A DNA stretch of 35,267 bases from a virus, in IMG/VR virus record IMGVR_UViG_3300042887_001132, positions 1-35,267 of that record. The stretch is one strand, 5' to 3'. The notes under the pieces were generated by a model. The model saw only the letters and a list, made by a program, of their open reading frames with translations. It did no database searches and had not been told where the DNA came from. The position numbers and the translations under genes were made by a program. Within the stretch, counting starts at the first letter, position 1, and the number at the start of each line of letters is the position of its first letter. This document shows, in pieces, positions 1 through 5,730 of this stretch.

Positions 1-30
1 GAAGAAAGATTCTATCTAGAATTCCACAAA

Positions 31-96
31 TGTGACTAAGGTCACACCTAGCCTACGGCGTGTCGATTTGACTTTTCAGGGTTTCTCTGATAGTCT
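31..96 (+). promoter_or_regulatory. CRP/GlxR-type site 1 and promoter
   Basis: A perfect TGTGA-N6-TCACA palindrome lies at 31-46. Downstream are TTGACT (68-73), a 17-bp spacer and TAGTCT (91-96). The predicted start is near 103, which puts the palindrome centre at about -64.5. The motif is the established consensus of CRP and of actinobacterial GlxR. The transcript would read through the two MSLSK mini-ORFs toward the gene at 254. That the host protein binds here is inference. Confidence 0.7.
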
Positions 97-134
97 TACT
101 ACATAAGAAAAACTAAATAAAGGACAAATTGGCT

Positions 135-190
135 AATGAGCCTAAGCAAATAAGTGTGATACAAATCACAATGAGCCTTAGCAAATAAGT
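135..190 (+). repeat. 21-bp direct repeats flanking CRP site 2
   Basis: The segments 135-155 and 170-190 are identical except for one base and flank the palindrome at 155-170. Each repeat contains a five-codon mini-ORF, ATG AGC CTW AGC AAA TAA (MSLSK), and the one difference is synonymous (CTA against CTT). The first copy has AAAGGA about 11 nt upstream; the second has no visible ribosome site. They could be leader peptides or only duplicated protein-binding DNA. Confidence 0.5.
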
Positions 191-220
191 AGCCAAAATG
201 TCAGCCCCCAATGGTAAGAT
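155..220 (+). promoter_or_regulatory. CRP/GlxR-type site 2 and TGTCAG promoter
   Basis: Perfect TGTGA-N6-TCACA at 155-170. Downstream TGTCAG (199-204), exactly 10 bp, then TAAGAT (215-220); predicted start about 227, so the site is centred near -64.5. No good -35 hexamer sits 17 bp from the -10, which fits activator dependence. Drives the gene at 254, whose leader carries AAAGGAAG. Confidence 0.7.
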
Positions 221-253
221 AGTCTTATCAATTAAACGAAAGGAAGTCACTAA

Positions 254-451
254 ATGACTTACACTGTAACACTAGAAACCTTTAATGGTTCTGTCAAAAA
301 AATCAACCTAGCCTCTAAAGGTGCCGTTGCTCAATTCGTATCACAATACCCAACACAATTACCCGTTGGCGTATCTGTAAAAATCGCTTGCGATACTCTC
401 GGACTTAGTGGCACAATTCGTGGCACTCGTGTACTTACTAACTCAAACTAA
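254..451 (+). CDS. small unknown phage protein (65 aa)
   Basis: 65-residue protein, function not recognised. It is rich in Val, Thr and Asn, has no membrane segment and no cysteine pair, and looks like a small beta-rich fold. The ATG follows AAAGGAAG with normal spacing and sits about 27 nt after the predicted transcription start of the CRP-associated promoter. It is first in a three-gene unit with 471-677 and 677-871. Confidence 0.75.
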   Translation: MTYTVTLETFNGSVKKINLASKGAVAQFVSQYPTQLPVGVSVKIACDTLGLSGTIRGTRVLTNSN

Positions 452-470
452 GAATAGGAAAACTAAAAAA

Positions 471-677
471 ATGGTAGAAATTAAACACTCTCTAAACTTC
501 GTTACAGAATTTGACGAAACACATCCAATCTCTCAGCGATTTTTGCAATTAGATGAAATCTCACAAATTAAATTGCTTGAGGGAATGCTAAAGGACCTTC
601 TAGTGCCTGCACTACTTCCAACAATTGAGGACATCAACAAAAACGGGTCCTATGCAATTCTAAAGGTGGTTGCATAA
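471..677 (+). CDS. small unknown phage protein (68 aa)
   Basis: 68-residue helical, acidic protein of unknown function. The frame is open further upstream, but the ATG at 471 follows AGGAAAA and leaves a short gap to the previous gene, so it is preferred over a GTG at 408 that would overlap that gene by 44 nt. Its TAA shares one base with the next ATG (TAATG), suggesting translational coupling. Confidence 0.7.
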   Translation: MVEIKHSLNFVTEFDETHPISQRFLQLDEISQIKLLEGMLKDLLVPALLPTIEDINKNGSYAILKVVA

Positions 678-871
678 TGATGACACGAAAAGACTATGTA
701 GAAACTGCAAAAATTCTTCAAAAGTTTTCTAACACAATCGACTCTGGCGATTTTCAAGATTTAATTTTTGAATTCAGTGAGTGGTTTGCTTCTGACAATC
801 CAAGATTTGATGAACAGAAATTTTTTGATGCGTGTATGGATTCGCAAGAATTTCTTTCAACACTAAAATAA
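677..871 (+). CDS. conserved small phage protein (MTRKDYV type, 64 aa)
   Basis: 64-residue protein starting MMTRKDYVETAKIL with DNPRFDEQKFFDAC near the C-terminus. From memory, short proteins with this DYV...NPRFD..KF..AC pattern are widespread in tailed phages of actinobacteria; the role is unknown. Coupled to the gene before by TAATG. Followed directly by the first copy of the recurring 25-nt hairpin (881-905). Confidence 0.8.
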   Translation: MMTRKDYVETAKILQKFSNTIDSGDFQDLIFEFSEWFASDNPRFDEQKFFDACMDSQEFLSTLK

Positions 872-880
872 AAAAAAGAT

Positions 881-905
881 CCTGAGCACGATTTAAAACT
901 GCTCC
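881..905 (+). repeat. 25-nt mini-hairpin element, copy A
   Basis: CCT + GAGCA + 11-nt loop ending AAAAC + TGCTC. The 5-bp stem is perfect. It begins 9 nt after the stop at 871 and is followed by a GC-rich palindrome. Member of a nine-copy family (copies A-I) whose stems covary. Confidence 0.8.
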
Positions 906-914
906 CAATTTTTT

Positions 915-956
915 GGGGCGCCCCGTTCGGGCGTGTCGTCCACAGAGTTATCCACA
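915..956 (+). promoter_or_regulatory. GC palindrome plus DnaA box
   Basis: GGGGCGCCCC (915-924) merges into the hairpin CGCCC-CGTTC-GGGCG (919-933), then GCGTGTCG, then a consensus DnaA box TTATCCACA (948-956). The same order recurs at 2403-2457. No run of T follows, so it is not a classic intrinsic terminator. Role unknown: boundary, termination aid or replication-protein site. Confidence 0.5.
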
Positions 957-966
957 GGCCTACTTG

Positions 967-1031
967 TGTGAGTTTTATCACATGGCTTGAGCGTCTCACT
1001 ATTTGGACTTACTCCCTAGTAACTTGATAAT
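967..1031 (+). promoter_or_regulatory. CRP/GlxR-type site 3 and promoter
   Basis: Perfect TGTGA-N6-TCACA at 967-982, then TTGGAC (1003-1008), 17 bp, GATAAT (1026-1031). Predicted start about 1038, site centre about -63.5. The leader downstream (TTACATAGTAAGAAAAAATA) resembles the leader after site 1, so the whole module seems duplicated. Confidence 0.65.
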
Positions 1032-1114
1032 TTATGTCTAATAGGCTAGACTTACATAGTAAGAAAAAATAAATAAAAGAAAGTCTATTCGCTTACGGCG
1101 TGTCTAACCGAAAA

Positions 1115-1136
1115 TGTCAGACCCCTATGGTAGGAT
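1115..1136 (+). promoter_or_regulatory. TGTCAG-N10 promoter for 1169
   Basis: TGTCAG (1115-1120), 10 bp, TAGGAT (1131-1136). The surrounding bases (AAAATGTCAG.CCCC) match the promoter of the gene at 254. Predicted start about 1143; AAAGAGG precedes the ATG at 1169. Confidence 0.65.
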
Positions 1137-1168
1137 AGAATTATCAACAAAAAGAAAGAGGTTGGCAA

Positions 1169-1378
1169 ATGTCAGCAAATGTCTATACAATAGAAAACCT
1201 ACTTGTAGGAAAAACTTATCACTCTCGCACACTAAAGGGAGAAATTATCTCAGCAGAAAAGTCTGATGTATGGTATCAGGGTTGCGAAAGTTATCTTGTT
1301 CAGGTTCGTCCCCACTACTCAGCCCCACTAAACCTAAAGGATACTTATCGTGTTCTCGCAGTAAGAATTGAGGACTAA
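1169..1378 (+). CDS. small unknown phage protein (69 aa)
   Basis: 69-residue protein of unknown function with alternating hydrophobic residues typical of a small beta-barrel and one cysteine. AAAGAGG lies upstream of the ATG. First gene of a run (1169-2396) in which most neighbours overlap or abut by a few bases, so it probably heads an operon from the TGTCAG-type promoter just upstream. Confidence 0.75.
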   Translation: MSANVYTIENLLVGKTYHSRTLKGEIISAEKSDVWYQGCESYLVQVRPHYSAPLNLKDTYRVLAVRIED

Positions 1379-1380
1379 TA

Positions 1381-1503
1381 ATGGGATACATAGAAATTTT
1401 TAGAATTGACAATGAAGGGGCAGGTTGGATAGACTTGTCTCAGGCAACAGATAAAGAATTGCTAGACCTAGAAATAGGTTTATTTCAGGAAGGGGCTATC
1501 TAA
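1381..1503 (+). CDS. unknown 40-aa protein
   Basis: 40-codon frame beginning MGYIEIFRIDNEG. It starts 2 nt after the preceding stop and ends in TAATG, sharing a base with the next start, which is the main support for it being a gene. Acidic, no cysteine, no membrane helix. Function unknown. Confidence 0.6.
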   Translation: MGYIEIFRIDNEGAGWIDLSQATDKELLDLEIGLFQEGAI

Positions 1504-1655
1504 TGGCTAAAATGAAAACACTAATGACGGAAATAGAAAATTGCGAACAATGCTACGGGCAGGGTTGGCAGTTTTGGGCACAAGGTGAGGACTTTGATAC
1601 AGAGTCATGCGATTGTAACCCACACCAATTATTTATCACTAAGGAGAATAACTAA
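1503..1655 (+). CDS. small zinc-knuckle protein (50 aa)
   Basis: 50-residue protein with CEQCYGQGW in the middle and CDCNPH near the end: a CxxCxGxG half-site resembling DnaJ-type zinc fingers plus a second cysteine pair, so probably one bound zinc. Coupled on both sides by TAATG overlaps. One of many zinc-knuckle microproteins in this window. Target unknown. Confidence 0.65.
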   Translation: MAKMKTLMTEIENCEQCYGQGWQFWAQGEDFDTESCDCNPHQLFITKENN

Positions 1656-1873
1656 TGAACGAATACCTATACTCAGTAACTACTACCAATGATAGTGAGG
1701 CTAAGCCTTCATGGATTGGCAGATACTCAGATGCACTTTCTGCCGTGGAAGTTTATCAACGATTTACAGACCACGGAATGTCTAACGAATACAGAACAGT
1801 AAATCTTTCAGAGCCTAGTGGCAAGATGCACACCAAGGTACTTTATCGTAACGGAAATGTAGGGGGTAAGTAA
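1655..1873 (+). CDS. conserved small phage protein (72 aa)
   Basis: 72-residue protein with SEAKPSWIGRYSDALSAVEV near the N-terminus. Similar short proteins occur, from memory, in phages of actinobacteria; function unknown. Preceded by AAGGAG in the previous coding sequence and coupled by TAATG. The next ATG follows its TAA directly. Confidence 0.75.
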   Translation: MNEYLYSVTTTNDSEAKPSWIGRYSDALSAVEVYQRFTDHGMSNEYRTVNLSEPSGKMHTKVLYRNGNVGGK

Positions 1874-2158
1874 ATGGGATCAGTAACAGCAATTGGATTA
1901 GCAGATAGCGTATTGGACTTAGAAACACAATTAGCGTATCACTTGCAAGGTAATCACTATCCACCAGTACCACTATCTATGGTTCAGCCTTGTATTGACG
2001 CTATTGACGCATACTATGACGAGGACTATGACCGATTTATTGCTATGCCTGAAGGCGTATTCTATAAGGGCATGAGCCATGCACCTGCACACGCAATTGT
2101 AGACCAACACCACTTGTCTTGGTTTATTGACCCAGTAGATGAGGAAGAAAATGTCTGA
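1874..2158 (+). CDS. conserved phage protein (94 aa)
   Basis: 94-residue protein with a recognisable pattern: DLETQLAYHLQGNHYPPVP, then CIDAIDAYYDEDYD, then APAHAIVDQHH. I recall comparable proteins in actinobacterial phages but know no function. Acidic and soluble. Starts directly after the previous stop; its last 8 nt overlap the next gene. Confidence 0.75.
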   Translation: MGSVTAIGLADSVLDLETQLAYHLQGNHYPPVPLSMVQPCIDAIDAYYDEDYDRFIAMPEGVFYKGMSHAPAHAIVDQHHLSWFIDPVDEEENV

Positions 2159-2396
2159 TACAATGATTGACATGAGATTGCTACATGCAGATGATTTACA
2201 ACCAGATCAATTAATGATTGGTGATTTAATAAAAGTTGGAGAAGACATCGTTGAAGTTATTTTTATTGAAAGTGATTCAACAGGCGATAACTATGACATA
2301 CAAACACAAAACGAATTTGGTGAAAGAGAAGTAGTTCAGTATAGTTACACTGATACAATTCCTTTGTATGTTTTTATTGAAGACGATGACGAATAA
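2151..2396 (+). CDS. small acidic unknown protein (81 aa)
   Basis: 81-residue acidic protein, likely beta-rich (IGDLIKVGEDIVEVIFIE), ending in EDDDE. The ATG at 2151 is preferred to one at 2139 because GAGGAAG is placed correctly in front of it. Last gene of the 1169-2396 unit; a CCCC-loop-GGGG hairpin follows at 2403. Confidence 0.7.
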   Translation: MSDTMIDMRLLHADDLQPDQLMIGDLIKVGEDIVEVIFIESDSTGDNYDIQTQNEFGEREVVQYSYTDTIPLYVFIEDDDE

Positions 2397-2402
2397 ATAA
2401 AT

Positions 2403-2457
2403 CCCCTGAAAATGGGGCCGCCCCGTTCGGGTGTGTCTGGGGATAACCTGTGGATAA
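2403..2457 (+). promoter_or_regulatory. GC palindromes plus two DnaA-type boxes
   Basis: CCCC-TGAAAAT-GGGG (2403-2417) overlaps the hairpin CGCCC-CGTTC-GGGTG (2419-2433; loop identical to the copy at 919-933, one stem base changed to keep a G:U pair). Then TGGGGATAA (2438-2446, one mismatch) and TGTGGATAA (2449-2457, exact reverse DnaA box). Confidence 0.5.
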
Positions 2458-2543
2458 CTCTGTCCTACTCATGAGTAACCTATATATAATTTCTTTAAGA
2501 AGAAACATTTATTTTCCCCGAATTTTGGTGGGCGAAAATTTTT

Positions 2544-2599
2544 TGTGATTTTCCTCACATGATTTAGATTTGACATTTTTGCCCTATCTCTGCTAAGAT
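2544..2599 (+). promoter_or_regulatory. CRP/GlxR-type site 4 and leaderless promoter
   Basis: Perfect TGTGA-N6-TCACA at 2544-2559, then TTGACA (2570-2575), 18 bp, TAAGAT (2594-2599). The ATG at 2606 lies exactly 6 nt after the -10, so the transcript is probably leaderless. Site centre about -54.5, one helical turn closer than sites 1-3. Confidence 0.7.
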
Positions 2600-2605
2600 T
2601 AACTT

Positions 2606-2755
2606 ATGAAGAAAACACCTGAAGAGTTACGCAGACTAATGGAACTAAGACGTTCTAATGCTGCTTCTGCCGTGCCTTCAAAGAAATCCTACAACCGTAG
2701 GAAATGTCAGTCCGAAATGATACAATTAAAGAAATACAAAGGAGACCCCCTATGA
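2606..2755 (+). CDS. small basic protein, leaderless (49 aa)
   Basis: 49-residue, very basic protein (ELRRLMELRRSN, then KKSYNRRK), so possibly nucleic-acid binding. Predicted leaderless. AAAGGAG inside its end serves the next gene, with which it overlaps by ATGA. Function unknown. Confidence 0.65.
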   Translation: MKKTPEELRRLMELRRSNAASAVPSKKSYNRRKCQSEMIQLKKYKGDPL

Positions 2756-2919
2756 ACGACTACGCACTAGATGAGTACTACGCAACTACCTGCCCTTCCT
2801 GTAAAGAAAATGCCGTTGACGCATATGAAGATAAGTGTACCCATTGCTTATTGGAAGAAATGTCCGCACACTATAACGAGGACATTGCTCTAGAAATGAG
2901 CCTAGGCCTTGACTACTAA
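2752..2919 (+). CDS. small zinc-ribbon protein (55 aa)
   Basis: 55-residue acidic protein with CPSC (about residues 14-17) and CTHC (about 29-32), a four-cysteine zinc ribbon. AAAGGAG is well placed before the ATG at 2752, which is why an upstream GTG at 2704 is not used. Overlaps the previous gene by 4 nt and the GP88-like gene by 11 nt. Confidence 0.7.
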   Translation: MNDYALDEYYATTCPSCKENAVDAYEDKCTHCLLEEMSAHYNEDIALEMSLGLDY

Positions 2920-3649
2920 TACACTTACACTTAAACTAAAACGTTCTAATGATAGAAAGGTGGCTAACCTTGTCACTAAAAATGGAAAACAAGCAGCAAT
3001 CGCTAACACTTTTGGACTACCTGCTGGTAAGGCTTTCTCGTGCCCTGGTGCCACTAGTGTTTGTGAAAGTGTATGCTACGCAGGAAAACTTGAAAAGTTA
3101 TTCAAAGGCGTAAAGGCCAACCTGTTACACAATTGGTCCTTACTTAAAGACGCCGATCAAGATACCATGCAGGCCCTGTTAACTGATATGATTAATGATT
3201 TCCGTGCAGACTGTGTAAAGAAAGACGCACCAATGCTATTTCGTATTCACTGGGACGGAGATTTCTTTAGTGATAAGTATACGCATGCATGGAAGAATGT
3301 CATCCTTAACAATCCTGATATTCAATTCTGGGTATATACACGTGTAAAGGCTGCTGCACTTATTCTCAAGGGTACTGAAAACCTCTCACTTTATTTCTCT
3401 GCAGACAGTGAGAATGTAAAAACTGCTATTGATCTTAAAATTAATAGTGGCGTACGTATGGCATACCTTGCTAAGAATTTTGCTATTGGCCAAGCCGATG
3501 TAAAAGAAATGACTGGTAAGCCTGCTGCTAAGTGTCCTGAGAATAATAAACAAATTCCACTTATCTCAACTAATGGCTCGGCTTGCGTTTCGTGCTCACT
3601 TTGTGTATACTCTAAGAGTGATATCATATTTAGTGCGAGTAAAAAGTAA
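2909..3649 (+). CDS. GP88-like cysteine-rich phage protein (246 aa)
   Basis: 246-residue protein resembling the actinophage 'gene product 88' family by its pattern: an N-terminal basic strand, FGLPAGKAFSCPGATSVC, ESVCYAGK, and a C-terminal CVSCSLC cluster, giving about seven conserved-looking cysteines likely to bind metal. The middle part (FRIHWDGDFFS ... FWVYTRV) is mixed alpha/beta. Biochemical role unknown to me. The start is probably TTG at 2909, inside the preceding gene's end; no ATG is available that keeps the N-terminal motif. Family assignment is from memory and unchecked. Confidence 0.65.
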   Translation: MTTNTLTLKLKRSNDRKVANLVTKNGKQAAIANTFGLPAGKAFSCPGATSVCESVCYAGKLEKLFKGVKANLLHNWSLLKDADQDTMQALLTDMINDFRADCVKKDAPMLFRIHWDGDFFSDKYTHAWKNVILNNPDIQFWVYTRVKAAALILKGTENLSLYFSADSENVKTAIDLKINSGVRMAYLAKNFAIGQADVKEMTGKPAAKCPENNKQIPLISTNGSACVSCSLCVYSKSDIIFSASKK

Positions 3650-3721
3650 ATGAGCAACTGGTTCTATTTGCTAATGATGTTAATTATTCTGTTATCTCTT
3701 ACTGGTAGTTCTGGAAGTTAA
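3650..3721 (+). CDS. 23-aa single-span membrane peptide
   Basis: MSNWFYLLMMLIILLSLTGS followed by SGS: about 16 hydrophobic residues with a short polar tail. The ATG follows the previous TAA directly, so it would be translated by coupling. Real status uncertain because of its length, but the composition is not random. Confidence 0.4.
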   Translation: MSNWFYLLMMLIILLSLTGSSGS

Positions 3722-3744
3722 ATTGGATCCCCGCTAAAAATGCA

Positions 3745-3783
3745 GGGCGCCCCCCCGACCAGTCATTTGTCAAGTCACGACAC
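3745..3783 (+). repeat. intergenic module GGGCGCCC ... TTTGTCAAGTC ... GACACGC
   Basis: GGGCGCCC at 3745-3752, TTTGTCAAGTC at 3766-3776 and GACACGC right after. The same order occurs at 5571-5612, and GCGTGTCG (the reverse complement of the last part) occurs near 59, 932 and 1098. A repeated boundary block in front of promoters; binding factor unknown. Confidence 0.5.
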
Positions 3784-3793
3784 GCCTTTAAGA

Positions 3794-3864
3794 TGTGATT
3801 AAGGACACACCAAAAAATGTCACCAAAATTGGTATTTCTGACATTTTTCTGCTAAAATTATACT
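3794..3864 (+). promoter_or_regulatory. CRP/GlxR-type site 5 (one mismatch) and promoter
   Basis: TGTGA-N6-ACACA at 3794-3809. Downstream CTGACATTTTT (from 3838) and two overlapping -10 candidates, TAAAAT (3853-3858) and TATACT (3859-3864). With the first, the site is centred near -63.5. Drives the gene at 3904. Confidence 0.55.
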
Positions 3865-3903
3865 ATAAGCAATTAACCCCCACAACGGAAAGGCAAGACC
3901 CAA

Positions 3904-4074
3904 ATGACACTATCAGGATACACATACCAAATTGGTGATTTATTTACAACAAGCAAGACAGGCGTTACAGGTCGTATCGCTGGCTTTGAGCCAATGTCTA
4001 ATAAGGTTACTAGAGTTAGCCTAGTCCTAGCAAATGGCTCACGCCGTTTGGCTATGGTCAAGACCTCTAAGTAA
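3904..4074 (+). CDS. small beta-barrel-like protein, paralog of 4180
   Basis: 56-residue protein YQIGDLFTTSKTGVTGRIAGF... that aligns along its length with the product of 4180-4344 (shared GDLxTTxKxxVTGxIxxxEP...V.L..NG). Both look like five-strand barrels comparable to ribosomal KOW-type folds. Each has its own promoter and leader. Ribosome site GGAAAGG upstream. Role unknown. Confidence 0.75.
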   Translation: MTLSGYTYQIGDLFTTSKTGVTGRIAGFEPMSNKVTRVSLVLANGSRRLAMVKTSK

Positions 4075-4082
4075 TCTCAAAA

Positions 4083-4135
4083 TGTGAGAAATGTCAGATT
4101 TCGATTTGACATTTTTACAGGCAAAATGTTATACT
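4083..4135 (+). promoter_or_regulatory. CRP/GlxR-type site 6 (one mismatch) and promoter
   Basis: TGTGA-N6-TCAGA at 4083-4098; TTGACA (4106-4111), 18 bp, TATACT (4130-4135). Predicted start about 4142, site centre about -51.5. Drives 4180-4344. Confidence 0.55.
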
Positions 4136-4179
4136 TAGGTATAACCAAATAACAACCCCTAAACAGAAAGAAGGAAATA

Positions 4180-4344
4180 ATGTCAGTAGCAACAGCAACT
4201 TACAAAGTCGGAGACCTCTACACAACACAGAAGTCAAAGGTCACAGGAACAATCGTAGCGATTGAGCCACAGGCTAACGGAAATGTTCGTGTAAAGTTAG
4301 ATGTAAATGGTTCAGCCCGTTACACAACTTGGACGGCTAAGTAG
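4180..4344 (+). CDS. small beta-barrel-like protein, paralog of 3904
   Basis: 54-residue protein YKVGDLYTTQKSKVTGTIVA... clearly related to 3904-4074. Preceded by GAAGGAAA. I recall similar proteins in other actinophages with unknown function. Single-gene unit: own promoter upstream, hairpin copy B directly after (4360). Confidence 0.75.
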   Translation: MSVATATYKVGDLYTTQKSKVTGTIVAIEPQANGNVRVKLDVNGSARYTTWTAK

Positions 4345-4359
4345 TCTAACTATCTTGTT

Positions 4360-4384
4360 CCTGAGTATGAATTAAAACTGCTCA
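4360..4384 (+). repeat. 25-nt mini-hairpin element, copy B
   Basis: CCT + GAGTA + 11-nt loop ending AAAAC + TGCTC; the T of GAGTA makes a G:U pair in RNA. Starts 15 nt after the stop at 4344, just ahead of the next promoter. Confidence 0.8.
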
Positions 4385-4395
4385 CTTCCCCAAAA

Positions 4396-4417
4396 TGTCA
4401 GACCCACCCCCTATAAT
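4396..4417 (+). promoter_or_regulatory. TGTCAG-N10 promoter for 4450
   Basis: TGTCAG (4396-4401), 10 bp, TATAAT (4412-4417), with the same AAAATGTCAGNCCC surroundings as at 199 and 1115. Leader of about 26 nt ending in AAAAGGAAA before the ATG. Confidence 0.7.
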
Positions 4418-4449
4418 AGAAATACCCCACAACAGAAAAGGAAAAACAA

Positions 4450-4875
4450 ATGGCTAGAGGAAAAGCAATCTCAGTTAAAATCGCAACACCAAAGGTAATC
4501 AAGGCACTAGAGCAAGCACTAGCAAAACTAGAACTTGACTACACATCACAAGAAGCAAACGAAGCAAAGTATAACAAGGCTATGGAAAAGTGGAAAAAGG
4601 AAGTTAGTGCTTATGCTATCGCTAACATCAAGAAGGCAGAAAACTTCCGCACAAACTTTCGTTCTTGGAACGGAACACTTAACATTGACTTTGACCTAAC
4701 AGGTCTTTCAGAGTCAGACTTGCCAAAAGAACCAACTAAGGATTTTGAGTCAATGTCTGTCTATAACTATCGTGAGCAGAAAGAGGAAATTGCTAACGCA
4801 ATTCGTATCCTCAAGATGACAGATGAGGAAACAGTTAATACCTCAACTTACAACGCAGTAGCCCGTTATCTATAA
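4450..4875 (+). CDS. conserved phage protein (141 aa)
   Basis: 141-residue, Lys- and Glu-rich protein. The N-terminal half is predicted helical or coiled coil (residues about 15-65), followed by a short acidic linker and a second helical part ending YNAVARYL. No membrane segment or catalytic motif seen. Single-gene unit framed by a TGTCAG promoter and hairpin copy C. Function unknown. Confidence 0.75.
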   Translation: MARGKAISVKIATPKVIKALEQALAKLELDYTSQEANEAKYNKAMEKWKKEVSAYAIANIKKAENFRTNFRSWNGTLNIDFDLTGLSESDLPKEPTKDFESMSVYNYREQKEEIANAIRILKMTDEETVNTSTYNAVARYL

Positions 4876-4890
4876 TTAGATAATAAACAA

Positions 4891-4915
4891 CCTGAGTATG
4901 TTGATAAACTGCTCA
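4891..4915 (+). repeat. 25-nt mini-hairpin element, copy C
   Basis: CCT + GAGTA + TG-rich 11-nt loop ending AAAC + TGCTC. Starts 16 nt after the stop at 4875. Confidence 0.8.
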
Positions 4916-4990
4916 CACTATTCGCCTGATGATAGGGCGATTATAAAAATACTATGATCCAGTTCGCACCAACTGCATGAGGTGTAACTA
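4916..4990 (+). other. 75-nt spacer between hairpin copies C and D
   Basis: No convincing gene. It contains TCGCC-TGATGATAG-GGCGA and a second imperfect hairpin, GTTCGCACC paired with GGTGTAAC. Being tRNA-sized and bounded by two copies of the mini-hairpin, it could be a processed small RNA, but no tRNA fold is visible. An eight-codon ATG frame starts at about 4953 and is not called. Confidence 0.35.
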
Positions 4991-5015
4991 CCTGAGTAAG
5001 TATCAAAACTGCTCC
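4991..5015 (+). repeat. 25-nt mini-hairpin element, copy D
   Basis: CCT + GAGTA + loop AGTATCAAAAC + TGCTC. Lies 13 nt before TTGACA of the next promoter. Confidence 0.8.
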
Positions 5016-5027
5016 CCGCAGGGGTCC

Positions 5028-5057
5028 TTGACAAATGTCAGTGGCCTATAGTACAAT
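5028..5057 (+). promoter_or_regulatory. promoter for 5090 (TTGACA plus TGTCAG)
   Basis: TTGACA (5028-5033), 18 bp, TACAAT (5052-5057), with TGTCAG at 5036-5041 exactly 10 bp before the -10. The standard -35 and the TGTCAG element are both present. Leader ends with AAAGAGGCC before the ATG. Confidence 0.7.
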
Positions 5058-5089
5058 TGAATTAATCAACTAAACAGAAAGAGGCCCCC

Positions 5090-5509
5090 ATGGACCAGGT
5101 AACAAAAGTAGACAATCACTTCATGACACGAGAGTTTTTAGAAACTACTCTTATTGAAAACAAAAACCGTATTGAACAACTAGAAAAGCATGTTCAAACA
5201 GTCACACAACGTTCATACACAGAGGCTGCAGAGCGTAACCGTATGCGTAATGAAATGCAAGAGTGGACCTTGGAAGCGTTAGAGAATGCAACCATTAATG
5301 AATCAGAAGCAGAAGAAATTGCAAACATATGTGGATTTGAATTAACAAAAGAATTCGAATTAGAAGTTACAGTCATGTACTCAGTTACAGTCAATGCACG
5401 TGATGAAGAAAGTGCACAGAATGCAATTCACGATATTGATTTTGATTCAGTTTCTTATGGTGAAGAAATTACTTACTTGTCATCCAGTGTTGACAGGGTA
5501 GATATTTAG
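5090..5509 (+). CDS. conserved coiled-coil phage protein (139 aa)
   Basis: 139-residue acidic protein. Residues about 14-45 form a coiled coil (TREFLETTLIENKNRIEQLE). The C-terminal part (ELEVTVMYSVTVNARDEESA) resembles a small alpha/beta domain of the kind seen in phage proteins that follow such coiled coils. Function unknown. Single-gene unit with its own promoter and hairpin copy E after it. Confidence 0.75.
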   Translation: MDQVTKVDNHFMTREFLETTLIENKNRIEQLEKHVQTVTQRSYTEAAERNRMRNEMQEWTLEALENATINESEAEEIANICGFELTKEFELEVTVMYSVTVNARDEESAQNAIHDIDFDSVSYGEEITYLSSSVDRVDI

Positions 5510-5529
5510 TAGGGGGCTACTAATACAAA

Positions 5530-5554
5530 CCTGAGCATGTTTTAAAACTGCTCC
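5530..5554 (+). repeat. 25-nt mini-hairpin element, copy E
   Basis: CCT + GAGCA + 11-nt loop ending AAAAC + TGCTC, perfect 5-bp stem. Starts 21 nt after the stop at 5509 and is followed by the GC palindrome at 5571. Confidence 0.8.
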
Positions 5555-5570
5555 TCTCTTCCCTCAAAAA

Positions 5571-5612
5571 TTTGGGGCGCCCCCCAAAATCTGATTTGTC
5601 AAGTCGACACGC
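5571..5612 (+). repeat. GC palindrome and TTTGTCAAGTC-GACACGC module
   Basis: TTTGGGG-CGCC-CCCCAAA (5571-5588) is a perfect 7-bp hairpin and could act as a bidirectional terminator. TTTGTCAAGTC (5595-5605) and GACACGC follow, as at 3766-3783. Confidence 0.5.
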
Positions 5613-5678
5613 TGATTGATCAGTCATAGTTTTACGAAATGTCCGATTTGCCCATGTTTAACTATCCCGATTTGCATT

Positions 5679-5700
5679 TGTCAGTCCGTCCTGTTATACT
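5679..5700 (+). promoter_or_regulatory. TGTCAG-N10 promoter for the DUF932 gene
   Basis: TGTCAG (5679-5684), 10 bp, TATACT (5695-5700); TTGCAT lies 17 bp from the -10 as a possible -35. Leader of about 24 nt with AAAAAGGAG before the ATG. Confidence 0.7.
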
Positions 5701-5730
5701 TAAATCTCAACAACAAAAAGGAGAAAACTC

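Noticed and set aside
881-905. PreQ1-I or glutamine riboswitch
   Set aside because: The short stem with an A-rich strand recalls preQ1-I, but the copies lie after genes rather than before them, no pseudoknot partner is conserved, and the glutamine riboswitch consensus is absent.
754-999. 81-aa minus-strand frame
   Set aside because: Runs antisense through a better gene and an intergenic region with palindromes and a DnaA box; no ribosome site or leaderless promoter.
3391-3657. 88-aa minus-strand frame
   Set aside because: Entirely antisense to the GP88-like gene, which has the better family match.
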